A stretch of DNA of 19,357 nucleotides from an uncultured Corynebacterium sp. (GTDB lineage: Bacteria > Actinomycetota > Actinomycetes > Mycobacteriales > Mycobacteriaceae): NCBI GenBank assembly GCA_946220775.1, contig CAMIFC010000036.1:1-19357 (forward strand), in the 5' to 3' direction. The translations under genes were made by a program, and so were the position numbers. Below are positions 8,463 to 14,464 of this stretch, piece after piece (the stretch's first letter is position 1; each line of letters opens with the position of its first letter). The notes under the pieces were generated by a model that was not told where the DNA came from, made no database searches, and saw only the letters and a program-made list of their open reading frames with translations.

Positions 8463-10277
8463 ATGACTGCCGCCACGCCATCGTTCTACAACGAAATCAA
8501 CCTGCCAGAGCTGTCCCTGAAGAAGGTGCTGATCGCCAACCGCGGCGAGATCGCCATCCGCATCGCCCGGGCAGCGCGCGACTTGGGCATCGAGTCCGTT
8601 GCCGTCTATTCCGAGGTGGACGCCAATAACCCACACGCAACCTACGCCGACGAGGCCTACCCGCTGCGAGGCTCCTCTGCGGCGGACACCTACATGAACA
8701 TCCCAGCACTGCTGGATATCGCCGCCCGGACTGGCGCGGATTGTGTGCACCCTGGTTATGGTTTCCTCGCAGAGAACGCGGACTTCGCCCGCGCCGTTCA
8801 GGACGCCGGCTTGGTCTGGATCGGACCATCACCAGAGGCCATCGAAACCTTGGGCGATAAGGTCGCTGCGCGTCAGCTGGCCACCAAGGTCGGAGCTCCG
8901 CTGGCCCCCGGTACCGACCACCCCATTGAAAGCTGGGAAGAAGCCCGCGACTTTGCCGATGAACACGGCATGCCGATCGCCATTAAAGCCGCCTTCGGTG
9001 GTGGTGGCCGCGGGTTGAAGGTCGTTCACGACGTCGAAGACATCGAAGAGGGATTTGCCTCCGCTGGCCGCGAGGCCAAGGCCGCGTTCGGTCGTGGCGA
9101 GTGCTACGTGGAGAAGTTCCTGATGAAACCCCGCCACGTCGAGGCGCAGGTGCTCGCTGATACCCACGGCAATGTTCGTATCATCGGTACCCGCGACTGC
9201 TCTGTGCAGCGACGCTTCCAAAAGCTCGTGGAGGAGGCCCCAGCGCCATTCCTGACCGATGAACAAAACACCGCGATCTACGAAGGCGCGCGAGGCATTT
9301 GCGCGTCCGCTGGCTACACCGGTGCCGGCACCGTGGAGTTCATCGTTGCCCAGGACGGCACCGTGTCCTTCCTCGAGGTCAACACCCGCGTGCAGGTCGA
9401 GCACCCGATTACCGAGGAAGTCTCCGGTGTGGACATCGTCCAAGAGCAGTTCCGCATCGCCGCGGGCTTGCCACTGTCGATCGAATCCGACCCCATGCCA
9501 ACCGGCCACGCCTTCGAGTTCCGCATCAACGCGGAAGACGCCGCCAATGGCTTCGTACCCTGCCCGGGGCTCGTCCGCACCTTCGAGTCCCCCACCGGCC
9601 CTGGCCTACGCATCGACACGGGCGTGCGCTCCGGCTCCACGATCCCTGGCCACTACGACTCGCTGATCGCCAAGCTAATCGTGTGGGGACCCAACCGCGA
9701 GGTCGCCCTGCAGCGTTCCAAGGCGGCACTCGCCGACTTGAACATCCAGGGCGTTCGTACGGTCATCCCATTCCACAAGGACATCATCTCGCACCCAGCC
9801 TTCGCTGGCGACCACCTCGAGGTCTACACCGACTGGGTCGATAAGGAATACGTCCCTGGCTTCGGCGATGGCAACACCGACGTGGAGGCTGCATACACCG
9901 AGCGGGTTCATGTCAACATCGAGATCAACGGCAAGCTGCACAAGGTCGGCCTGCCAGCCAACCTGTTTGCCCAGGCTGGTTCTGCGGCACCTCAGGCTGC
10001 CAACGGTACTGCCGAGGGCAACGGCGCAGGCGCAGGTTCGTCCGCTGCCGGCAGCCAGTCCGCCGATGGTGCCATCACCTGCCCGTACACCGGCGTGCTC
10101 GTCGGCTGGAAGGTGGAAGACGGTCAGGACGTCGAGGAAGGCCAAACCATCGCGATCATCGAGGCGATGAAGATGGAGTCCCCCGTCACGGCATCCGCGT
10201 CCGGCACTGTCGATCTAGCCAACCTCGATGCTGGGGCGGCTGTCCAGCAGGGCGATATTCTGGCTAATATCAAGTAA
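8463..10277 (+). CDS. Biotin carboxylase with C-terminal biotinyl (BCCP) domain
   Basis: A 604-aa protein combining a biotin carboxylase with a biotin carrier. The N-terminus LKKVLIANRGEIAIRIARAA begins the carboxylase fold. The glycine-rich ATP loop FGGGGRG is at 178-184, followed by RDCSVQRRFQKLVEEAP and the catalytic EVNTRVQVEH (305-314). An Ala/Gly/Ser-rich flexible linker (about 500-537) leads to the biotinyl domain with EAMKM (567-571), biotin expected on K570. It would charge biotin with bicarbonate and ATP. It has no carboxyltransferase domain, and the only candidate nearby is the AHS1/AHS2 protein directly upstream (1-base gap). ATG at 8463 has the modest ribosome site AGAAAG (8448-8453); an in-frame TTG at 8412 lies inside pxpBC and is unlikely. 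It could instead serve a distant acyl-CoA carboxylase. Confidence 0.92.
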   Translation: MTAATPSFYNEINLPELSLKKVLIANRGEIAIRIARAARDLGIESVAVYSEVDANNPHATYADEAYPLRGSSAADTYMNIPALLDIAARTGADCVHPGYGFLAENADFARAVQDAGLVWIGPSPEAIETLGDKVAARQLATKVGAPLAPGTDHPIESWEEARDFADEHGMPIAIKAAFGGGGRGLKVVHDVEDIEEGFASAGREAKAAFGRGECYVEKFLMKPRHVEAQVLADTHGNVRIIGTRDCSVQRRFQKLVEEAPAPFLTDEQNTAIYEGARGICASAGYTGAGTVEFIVAQDGTVSFLEVNTRVQVEHPITEEVSGVDIVQEQFRIAAGLPLSIESDPMPTGHAFEFRINAEDAANGFVPCPGLVRTFESPTGPGLRIDTGVRSGSTIPGHYDSLIAKLIVWGPNREVALQRSKAALADLNIQGVRTVIPFHKDIISHPAFAGDHLEVYTDWVDKEYVPGFGDGNTDVEAAYTERVHVNIEINGKLHKVGLPANLFAQAGSAAPQAANGTAEGNGAGAGSSAAGSQSADGAITCPYTGVLVGWKVEDGQDVEEGQTIAIIEAMKMESPVTASASGTVDLANLDAGAAVQQGDILANIK

Positions 10278-10310
10278 TTTTTGTGGCACGAGGCACATTT
10301 TGCGCATTAT

Positions 10311-10344
10311 ATGGTCGTGATCAGGTGACACCCGTCACGACCAT
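10311..10344. promoter_or_regulatory. Nested palindromes in the gntR control region, including a CRP/GlxR-like site
   Basis: ATGGTCGTGA (10311-10320) and TCACGACCAT (10335-10344) are perfect 10-base inverted arms 14 bases apart. Nested with them is GTGA-N6-TCAC (10325-10338), like the sites before pxpA and the NRAMP gene. The group covers the -35 region of the gntR promoter, so it suits repression, possibly by the GntR product itself and by a CRP-type protein. Confidence 0.5.
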
Positions 10345-10345
10345 T

Positions 10346-10360
10346 TACAATATGGAGCCA
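10346..10360 (+). promoter_or_regulatory. Promoter of gntR, leaderless or nearly so
   Basis: TACAAT at 10346-10351 is identical to the pxpA -10 box. Transcription would start near 10358-10360, at the ATG of gntR, and no usable leader or ribosome site is present. GTGACA (10325-10330) is a possible -35 box, but the spacer of 15 is short. Confidence 0.5.
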
Positions 10361-10995
10361 TGAGATCTCACGCTGCAACACAACAAATCCGCGAATCCAT
10401 CTCCCTGGGAAAATACTCACCGGGAACGAAACTCAACGAAAAACAATTAGCGGAGCAGCTAGGGATATCCAGAAATACCCTCCGAGAATGCTTCGCGGAT
10501 TTAGCCAGCCAAGGTGTTCTCACCCGCCTGCCACACCGGGGCGTGTACATCTCCGTCCCCTCGCGCGATGAAGTGCAAGACTTTTATACCGCGCGCGCCC
10601 TCATCGAGCCCACCGCACTGCGCACCACAAACCTCAACGTTGGCCGCCTGGAATCCATCGTCGCGGCAGCCGAAGAAGCCCGCGATACCGGCCAACTAGC
10701 CAAGCTTTCGGACGCCAACCAGCGGTTCCACAAGGCCATTGCATCTTCCGTGGGCTCAAAGATCATTGACGAAACCATGGGCCGGATTTTGGCACTCATG
10801 CGCTTGGCATTCATGCAGGTGCTCAATAAAGACCCGGACTTTCACATCCCCTATGTGAACATTAACCGGAGCGTCGTCGATGCCCTCAAGATTGGTGACC
10901 GGACAGAGGCTGCACATATCCTCGAGCAGTCACTGCTCACCACACGTGAGGAAATCGCTGAGCACCTCACCAAGGACGTCGTCTACGGCCCCTAG
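10360..10995 (+). CDS. GntR-family regulator, FadR subfamily (FCD domain)
   Basis: A 211-aa regulator of usual length. The winged helix-turn-helix spans residues about 4-66 (LNEKQLAEQLGISRNTLREC, wing LTRLPHRGVYIS), and an all-helical FCD ligand domain follows from about 75 to 200. Many FCD domains bind a metal through an Asp/Asn and three His. By eye only H124 remains (in RFHKAI); the places of the later two His read N169 and S191, so the ligand may be bound without metal, as in E. coli FadR. Its position next to the pxp operon makes it the candidate local regulator, the counterpart of KipR (an IclR-type protein) in Bacillus. Family consensus sites lie before pxpA and the NRAMP gene. It has its own promoter. 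Confidence 0.9.
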   Translation: MRSHAATQQIRESISLGKYSPGTKLNEKQLAEQLGISRNTLRECFADLASQGVLTRLPHRGVYISVPSRDEVQDFYTARALIEPTALRTTNLNVGRLESIVAAAEEARDTGQLAKLSDANQRFHKAIASSVGSKIIDETMGRILALMRLAFMQVLNKDPDFHIPYVNINRSVVDALKIGDRTEAAHILEQSLLTTREEIAEHLTKDVVYGP

Positions 10996-11007
10996 TAGAT
11001 AGACCAA

Positions 11008-11043
11008 AATCCCCGGTACTAGCTGGCGCTAGTGCCGGGGATT
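11008..11043. terminator. Bidirectional terminator between gntR and the DUF1445 gene
   Basis: The 16-base arms 11008-11023 and 11028-11043 (AATCCCCGGTACTAGC against GCTAGTGCCGGGGATT) pair throughout with one G-U, around the loop TGGC. T-containing sequence follows on the plus strand (CTTATTA) and ATTTTGG on the minus strand. It lies 12 bases after the gntR stop and separates two converging transcription units. Confidence 0.85.
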
Positions 11044-11100
11044 CTTATTAGCGGACTGCCTGACGCGGCGCGCCTACGTGCCCTGCCAGGTGTGACCCCA

Positions 11101-11151
11101 CTCAGGGCGCCTGGCTTCTCAAGGCACTTGGCTACTCAGGGCACCTGGTAC
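11101..11151. repeat. Three tandem 17-base imperfect repeats at the 3' end of the DUF1445 gene
   Basis: The copies are CTCAGGGCGCCTGGCTT (11101), CTCAAGGCACTTGGCTA (11118) and CTCAGGGCACCTGGTAC (11135), each about 75% identical to the first. The third copy contains the stop codon and the last three sense codons of the DUF1445 gene; the other two lie just beyond it. Confidence 0.7.
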
Positions 11152-11918
11152 TGCAGGTCGCGGGCATCCGTGACCAACATGTGGCCCGGCGCGTGCGAGA
11201 TCGCCAGCGTCGGCTTGGATGCCATCACCGCCGCCTGCGGGGTGACCCCGCAGGCCCAGAACACCGGAATATGCCCGGCAGGAATGTCGACGGGCTCTCC
11301 GAAGTCGGGCGCATTGACGTCCGAAATCCCGATGGCCGAAGGATCGCCCACGTGAACCGGCGCGCCGTGGACGGCCGGATAGCGCGACGTGATGCGCACA
11401 GCATCAGCAACCTGACCAGCTGGAATGGGACGCATAGAGACAACCAATGGCCCGTGGAAACGCCCGGCCGGGGCAGTCGGCACGTTGGTCTTAAACATCG
11501 GGACGTTGCGCCCCTGATCGATGTGCGCGACACGAATGCCGTTGTCCTGCAGCGCACCTTCGAAGGTGAACGAGCAGCCGATGAGGAAACTGACCAGGTC
11601 ATCGCGCCAGTAGCTGGTGACGTCGGTGGCCTCGTCGACCAACTCGCCGTCCCGGAACACGCGGTAGGCCGGAATATCGGTACGGATATCCCCACCTGCG
11701 AGCAGGTCGGAGGACGTCTGCCCTGGCTCCAGCACTCCCAAGATCGGGCACGGTTTCGGGTTGCGCTGAGCAAAAAGCAGGAAGTCGAAAGCGTCTTCCT
11801 TCGGCAGCACCATCAGATTCGCCTGGGCGTAGCCATCGGAATAGCCGGTGGTCGGAACGACGAGCCCGTCGCGGAACAGTGCGCGGGCATCGGCCGGACT
11901 CATTGCTGCGTTCGTCAT
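11136..11918 (-). CDS. DUF1445 protein (YcsI / putative hydro-lyase family)
   Basis: A 260-aa protein of the DUF1445 family, which includes B. subtilis YcsI and a domain of the vertebrate D-glutamate cyclase DGLUCY, an enzyme that turns D-glutamate into 5-oxo-D-proline. Family-like stretches are LVSFLIGCSFTFEGAL, VSMRPIPAGQVADAVRITSR, HVGDPSAIGI and DIPAGHIPVFWACGVTPQ. The start is ATG at 11918, only two bases after the stop of the transporter gene (TAACAATG), indicating coupled translation. A longer frame to 12011 would run back through the transporter gene and is rejected. Known relatives and the pxp neighbourhood both point to 5-oxoproline/glutamate chemistry, perhaps of the D form. The reaction here is inferred; the literature name hydro-lyase has weak support. 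Confidence 0.88.
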   Translation of the reverse strand: MTNAAMSPADARALFRDGLVVPTTGYSDGYAQANLMVLPKEDAFDFLLFAQRNPKPCPILGVLEPGQTSSDLLAGGDIRTDIPAYRVFRDGELVDEATDVTSYWRDDLVSFLIGCSFTFEGALQDNGIRVAHIDQGRNVPMFKTNVPTAPAGRFHGPLVVSMRPIPAGQVADAVRITSRYPAVHGAPVHVGDPSAIGISDVNAPDFGEPVDIPAGHIPVFWACGVTPQAAVMASKPTLAISHAPGHMLVTDARDLQYQVP

Positions 11919-11920
11919 TG

Positions 11921-13204
11921 TTATGCCCACATCGCAGTAATGCCGGCGAAGGACTTGAAGCCCAGGTACAGGGTCAACAGCCAGGTCAGCGCACCGATGG
12001 ACCACAGCCACACCGGGTACTTATAACCGCGCAGCAGGTCACGACGACGCCACGCGACCCACAGCACTACGCCAAAGCCGATCGGCAGAATCAGGCCGTT
12101 GAACGCACCCGCGAAGATCAGCAGAGTCTGTGGCGCCTTGTTCAGCACCACGTAGGCCACGGCACACACCACGATAAACGCGATGGTCAGCCAGTTGCGG
12201 ACCTTCGGGCTGGTGTTCTGCGTAGTTACGAAGGACACCGAGGTAAAGGACGCACCGATCACGGACGTCAGACCCGCTGCCCACAGGACGATACCGAAGA
12301 AGCGCAGACCGATTTCACCAGCGGCGGCGCGGAACGCATCCGCGGCGATGTTGTCGCCAGCCAGTGCCACGCCACCGGCAACGACACCGAAGATGGCGAG
12401 GAACAGCAAGGCACGCATGATGCCGGTCACCACGATGCCGACGACGGACACGCGAGTGACGTCCTTGACGTGCTCCGGGCCGGTAAGGCCCGAATCGATC
12501 AGGCGGTGAGCACCAGAGAAAGTGATGTAGCCACCAACAGTGCCACCAATCAGGGTGGTGATGATGACGAAGTCGACCTTGTCCGGCAGCACCGTGTTCT
12601 TCAGCGCCTCACCCACTGGTGGGGCAGATACCACCGCGACGTAGATCATCAGCAGAATCATCAACGCGCCCAACAGAACCACGATGCGGTCCAGCGCCAG
12701 CCCGGCGCGCTTGGACACGAACACCAGCGCTGCGATGACGGCAGAAATCGCGCCGCCGACGATGGGGCTGATGCCGAACATGGCGTTGGTACCAAGACCG
12801 GTACCGCCGATGTTGCCGATGTTGAAGATCAAACCGCCGACGAACACGAAGGCGCCCATGATCCAGCCCAGGCCGGGCAGGACGGCATTGCCAAGTTCGT
12901 TGGCACGCATGCCGGACACGCCCAGCACTCGCCACACGTTCAACTGGATGGCGATGTCCACCAGGATGGATACGAGGATGGCGAAAGCGAAAGCTGCGCC
13001 GAGCTCCACGGTGAACACACTGGTTTGGGTGATGAAGCCCGGGCCGATGGCACTGGTGGCCATGAGGAACATGGCGCCCAGCGATGCGGAGCGGGCGACG
13101 CGGCGCTTGGCCTTATCGTCAGCTGCCTTCGGATTAGCGTTGGGGGAAGCCTGCGCTTCCGAGGCCACCGGGGTGGCTTGTGGTTGCTCCGAACTGTTTG
13201 TCAT
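11921..13204 (-). CDS. NRAMP-family transporter lacking metal-binding motifs (YcsG-like)
   Basis: A 427-aa membrane protein with about 11 helices after a hydrophilic N-terminus of about 40 residues. Helix 1 reads ATSAIGPGFITQT: GPGF (54-57) stands where classical NRAMP metal transporters have DPGN. Helix 6, near residues 218-233 (GGTVGGYITFSGAHRL), lacks the MPH motif. The metal-ligand Asp, Asn and Met are therefore absent, and an organic substrate is more likely than Mn or Fe. B. subtilis YcsG, paired with YcsI in a 5-oxoprolinase locus, is the obvious parallel. ATG at 13204 has the ribosome site GAAAGG (13212-13217) 7 bases upstream. It is the first gene of a two-gene operon with the DUF1445 gene. 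Uptake of 5-oxoproline or a related compound is inference. Confidence 0.88.
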   Translation of the reverse strand: MTNSSEQPQATPVASEAQASPNANPKAADDKAKRRVARSASLGAMFLMATSAIGPGFITQTSVFTVELGAAFAFAILVSILVDIAIQLNVWRVLGVSGMRANELGNAVLPGLGWIMGAFVFVGGLIFNIGNIGGTGLGTNAMFGISPIVGGAISAVIAALVFVSKRAGLALDRIVVLLGALMILLMIYVAVVSAPPVGEALKNTVLPDKVDFVIITTLIGGTVGGYITFSGAHRLIDSGLTGPEHVKDVTRVSVVGIVVTGIMRALLFLAIFGVVAGGVALAGDNIAADAFRAAAGEIGLRFFGIVLWAAGLTSVIGASFTSVSFVTTQNTSPKVRNWLTIAFIVVCAVAYVVLNKAPQTLLIFAGAFNGLILPIGFGVVLWVAWRRRDLLRGYKYPVWLWSIGALTWLLTLYLGFKSFAGITAMWA

Positions 13205-13221
13205 CGTCGCACCTTTCTTTC

Positions 13222-13235
13222 GTGATGCGCATCAC
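13222..13235. promoter_or_regulatory. CRP/GlxR-like perfect palindrome before the NRAMP gene
   Basis: GTGATGCGCATCAC is a perfect 14-base palindrome fitting GTGA-N6-TCAC. It lies in the probable leader between the 13244-13256 operator and the ribosome site of the transporter gene. Equivalent sites precede pxpA and gntR. Confidence 0.5.
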
Positions 13236-13243
13236 CTTATTAG

Positions 13244-13256
13244 ATTGTTGAACGAT
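13244..13256. promoter_or_regulatory. GntR/FadR-type operator before the NRAMP gene
   Basis: ATTGTTGAACGAT matches the pxpA operator ATTGTTGAACAAT at 12 of 13 positions, in the same plus-strand reading, and keeps the inverted-repeat core. It lies about 40-52 bases upstream of the transporter ATG. Confidence 0.55.
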
Positions 13257-13271
13257 CTCAAACTAGTTGGC

Positions 13272-13293
13272 GAAAAATCTCATAAGATTTTTC
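13272..13293 (-). terminator. AT-rich hairpin directly after the hydrolase gene
   Basis: GAAAAATCT (13272-13280) and AGATTTTTC (13285-13293) pair perfectly around CATA, abutting the hydrolase stop codon. On the minus strand the 3' arm supplies the T run, so it could act as a weak terminator. The low GC content of the stem makes this uncertain; it may instead belong to the control region of the NRAMP gene. Confidence 0.45.
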
Positions 13294-14310
13294 CTACTGC
13301 TGAGCCATCCACTGCGCCGCCACCGTCACTCGCTCACGCCATACGGCAGGTGGCGCGATAATATGTTCCCCGCAAAATTGCTGGTAGGAAGCATCAGCGC
13401 CAGCTTCATCGAAAAATTCCCGGACCTCTGCTTCCGGCGTTGCCCGCGAATCCTCCGTCGCCAACGACACCACAGCGTCTACCCCTGCCAACCCCCGCTT
13501 TTGTTCAAGCGAGAGCCCCGCAGGCACCCGTGGGCTGAGAGCAACCAACCAACTCAACACCGGCCACGCCTCTACGGCAGCCCCGAATCCAGATCCAAAA
13601 ACGACCGCACCCAAGGTTCCGAGGGCACGCCCGCTCTCCCCCTCGGTGTTCAGATCGTAGGTTCGAGCGATCGCCGTCGCCGCGTCGCGCACAGCCTCCC
13701 GAGTTTTTAGGACGCCACCCGCTACAGCCGGCAACGGGTACGTCAGATCAACAATCGTAATCCCCGAAACCTTAGCCAGAGCGGCGAAAAGTGGCTGCCA
13801 TAGTTGGTCATGCGACATGCCATCGCCGAACCAGCCAGGACCGCCGTGCAAGGCGATGGCTACCTTGGGCGCTACGTCATCTGCGACTGCTGGGTCACCA
13901 GTCGGGCGCAGCACGGTGGCGGTAACCCCTTCCGGCAGCTCTTCTCCCGTCCAAGCCTCTGCGACCACACCATCCCGGGTGAAGGCCACGTGTGGCATCG
14001 CGTGATCCAACCCCGCACCAAGAACCAGTTGACTGGAGTGCGTCAACAAGTCCGGTACCTTCGACCACTTTCGCTCGGTGGCGTCCCGCAGCTCATCCGG
14101 CACGGGCTTGCCTGCCGCCGTGTACTCCGCACCCTCATCTGTGGTGAGCGATGCGAAGATGTCCGGGTAATTATCCTCAAAGAACTGATTGAGCTGCACG
14201 AGCTGCTCAGCCGTCGTCAGTGGGGCAACGCCCTCCTGAACATCCCGGTGTGCTCCCGGCAAACTGGCGATATCGGAATTCGGGGTAGCCCCCAATTCAG
14301 ACTTCTTCAT
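13294..14310 (-). CDS. Alpha/beta-hydrolase-fold protein with altered nucleophile elbow
   Basis: A 338-aa protein. HGGPGW (155-160) is the usual oxyanion-hole segment, and a late GEHI (H316) could supply the catalytic His. The nucleophile elbow, normally GxSxG, reads GSGFG (239-243) in the segment VVFGSGFGAAVEA. By alignment the catalytic Ser place is G241, with S240 one position early, so it may be inactive or use a shifted Ser. An N-terminal region of about 120 residues precedes the fold. No signal peptide is seen, so it is probably cytoplasmic. ATG at 14310 has the ribosome site GAAAGG (14319-14324). It is divergent from the MetE-like gene, and 89 bases with regulatory palindromes separate it from the NRAMP gene. 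The substrate is unknown. Confidence 0.8.
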   Translation of the reverse strand: MKKSELGATPNSDIASLPGAHRDVQEGVAPLTTAEQLVQLNQFFEDNYPDIFASLTTDEGAEYTAAGKPVPDELRDATERKWSKVPDLLTHSSQLVLGAGLDHAMPHVAFTRDGVVAEAWTGEELPEGVTATVLRPTGDPAVADDVAPKVAIALHGGPGWFGDGMSHDQLWQPLFAALAKVSGITIVDLTYPLPAVAGGVLKTREAVRDAATAIARTYDLNTEGESGRALGTLGAVVFGSGFGAAVEAWPVLSWLVALSPRVPAGLSLEQKRGLAGVDAVVSLATEDSRATPEAEVREFFDEAGADASYQQFCGEHIIAPPAVWRERVTVAAQWMAQQ

Positions 14311-14343
14311 TCTCTACGCCTTTCTGCGATCCATTTACCCCTA

Positions 14344-14386
14344 CTCACTGTAGTTCTTCAGGCGGACAGCCTCGGGATACAGTGAG
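14344..14386. promoter_or_regulatory. Mirrored boxes between the hydrolase and MetE-like genes
   Basis: CTCACTGTA (14344-14352) and TACAGTGAG (14378-14386) are perfect 9-base inverted arms 25 bases apart. Read outward, each arm begins TACAGT, a good -10 box, so the pair may be two divergent promoters, an operator for a shared regulator, or both. No convincing -35 boxes are visible. Confidence 0.4.
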
Positions 14387-14464
14387 AGGAGACCCCGGTT
14401 GGCGTCCTAAAAAAAGAAAAATCACACTACAACCGCAGGAATCTATGAAAGAGGACTGACACTC

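Noticed and set aside
11919..12011. A 31-codon N-terminal extension of the DUF1445 gene
   Set aside because: It would lie entirely inside the end of the transporter gene; the ATG at 11918 two bases after that gene's stop fits coupled translation and family length.
11879..13225. A 448-codon open frame on the plus strand opposite the NRAMP and DUF1445 genes
   Set aside because: Its translation is rich in His, Gln, Arg and Asp with no recognisable domain, and it is the exact antisense of a clear membrane protein; high GC content produces such shadows.
13703..14418. TTTTTAGGACGCCA near 13703 recurring in inverted orientation near 14400
   Set aside because: A shared 14-base string is expected about once by chance in a window of this size, one copy is inside a coding region, and no element lies between them.
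14445..14459. A four-codon upstream reading frame (ATG AAA GAG GAC TGA) before the MetE-like gene
   Set aside because: It overlaps the ribosome site of the real gene and encodes nothing suggestive of a leader peptide; its ATG has no ribosome site.
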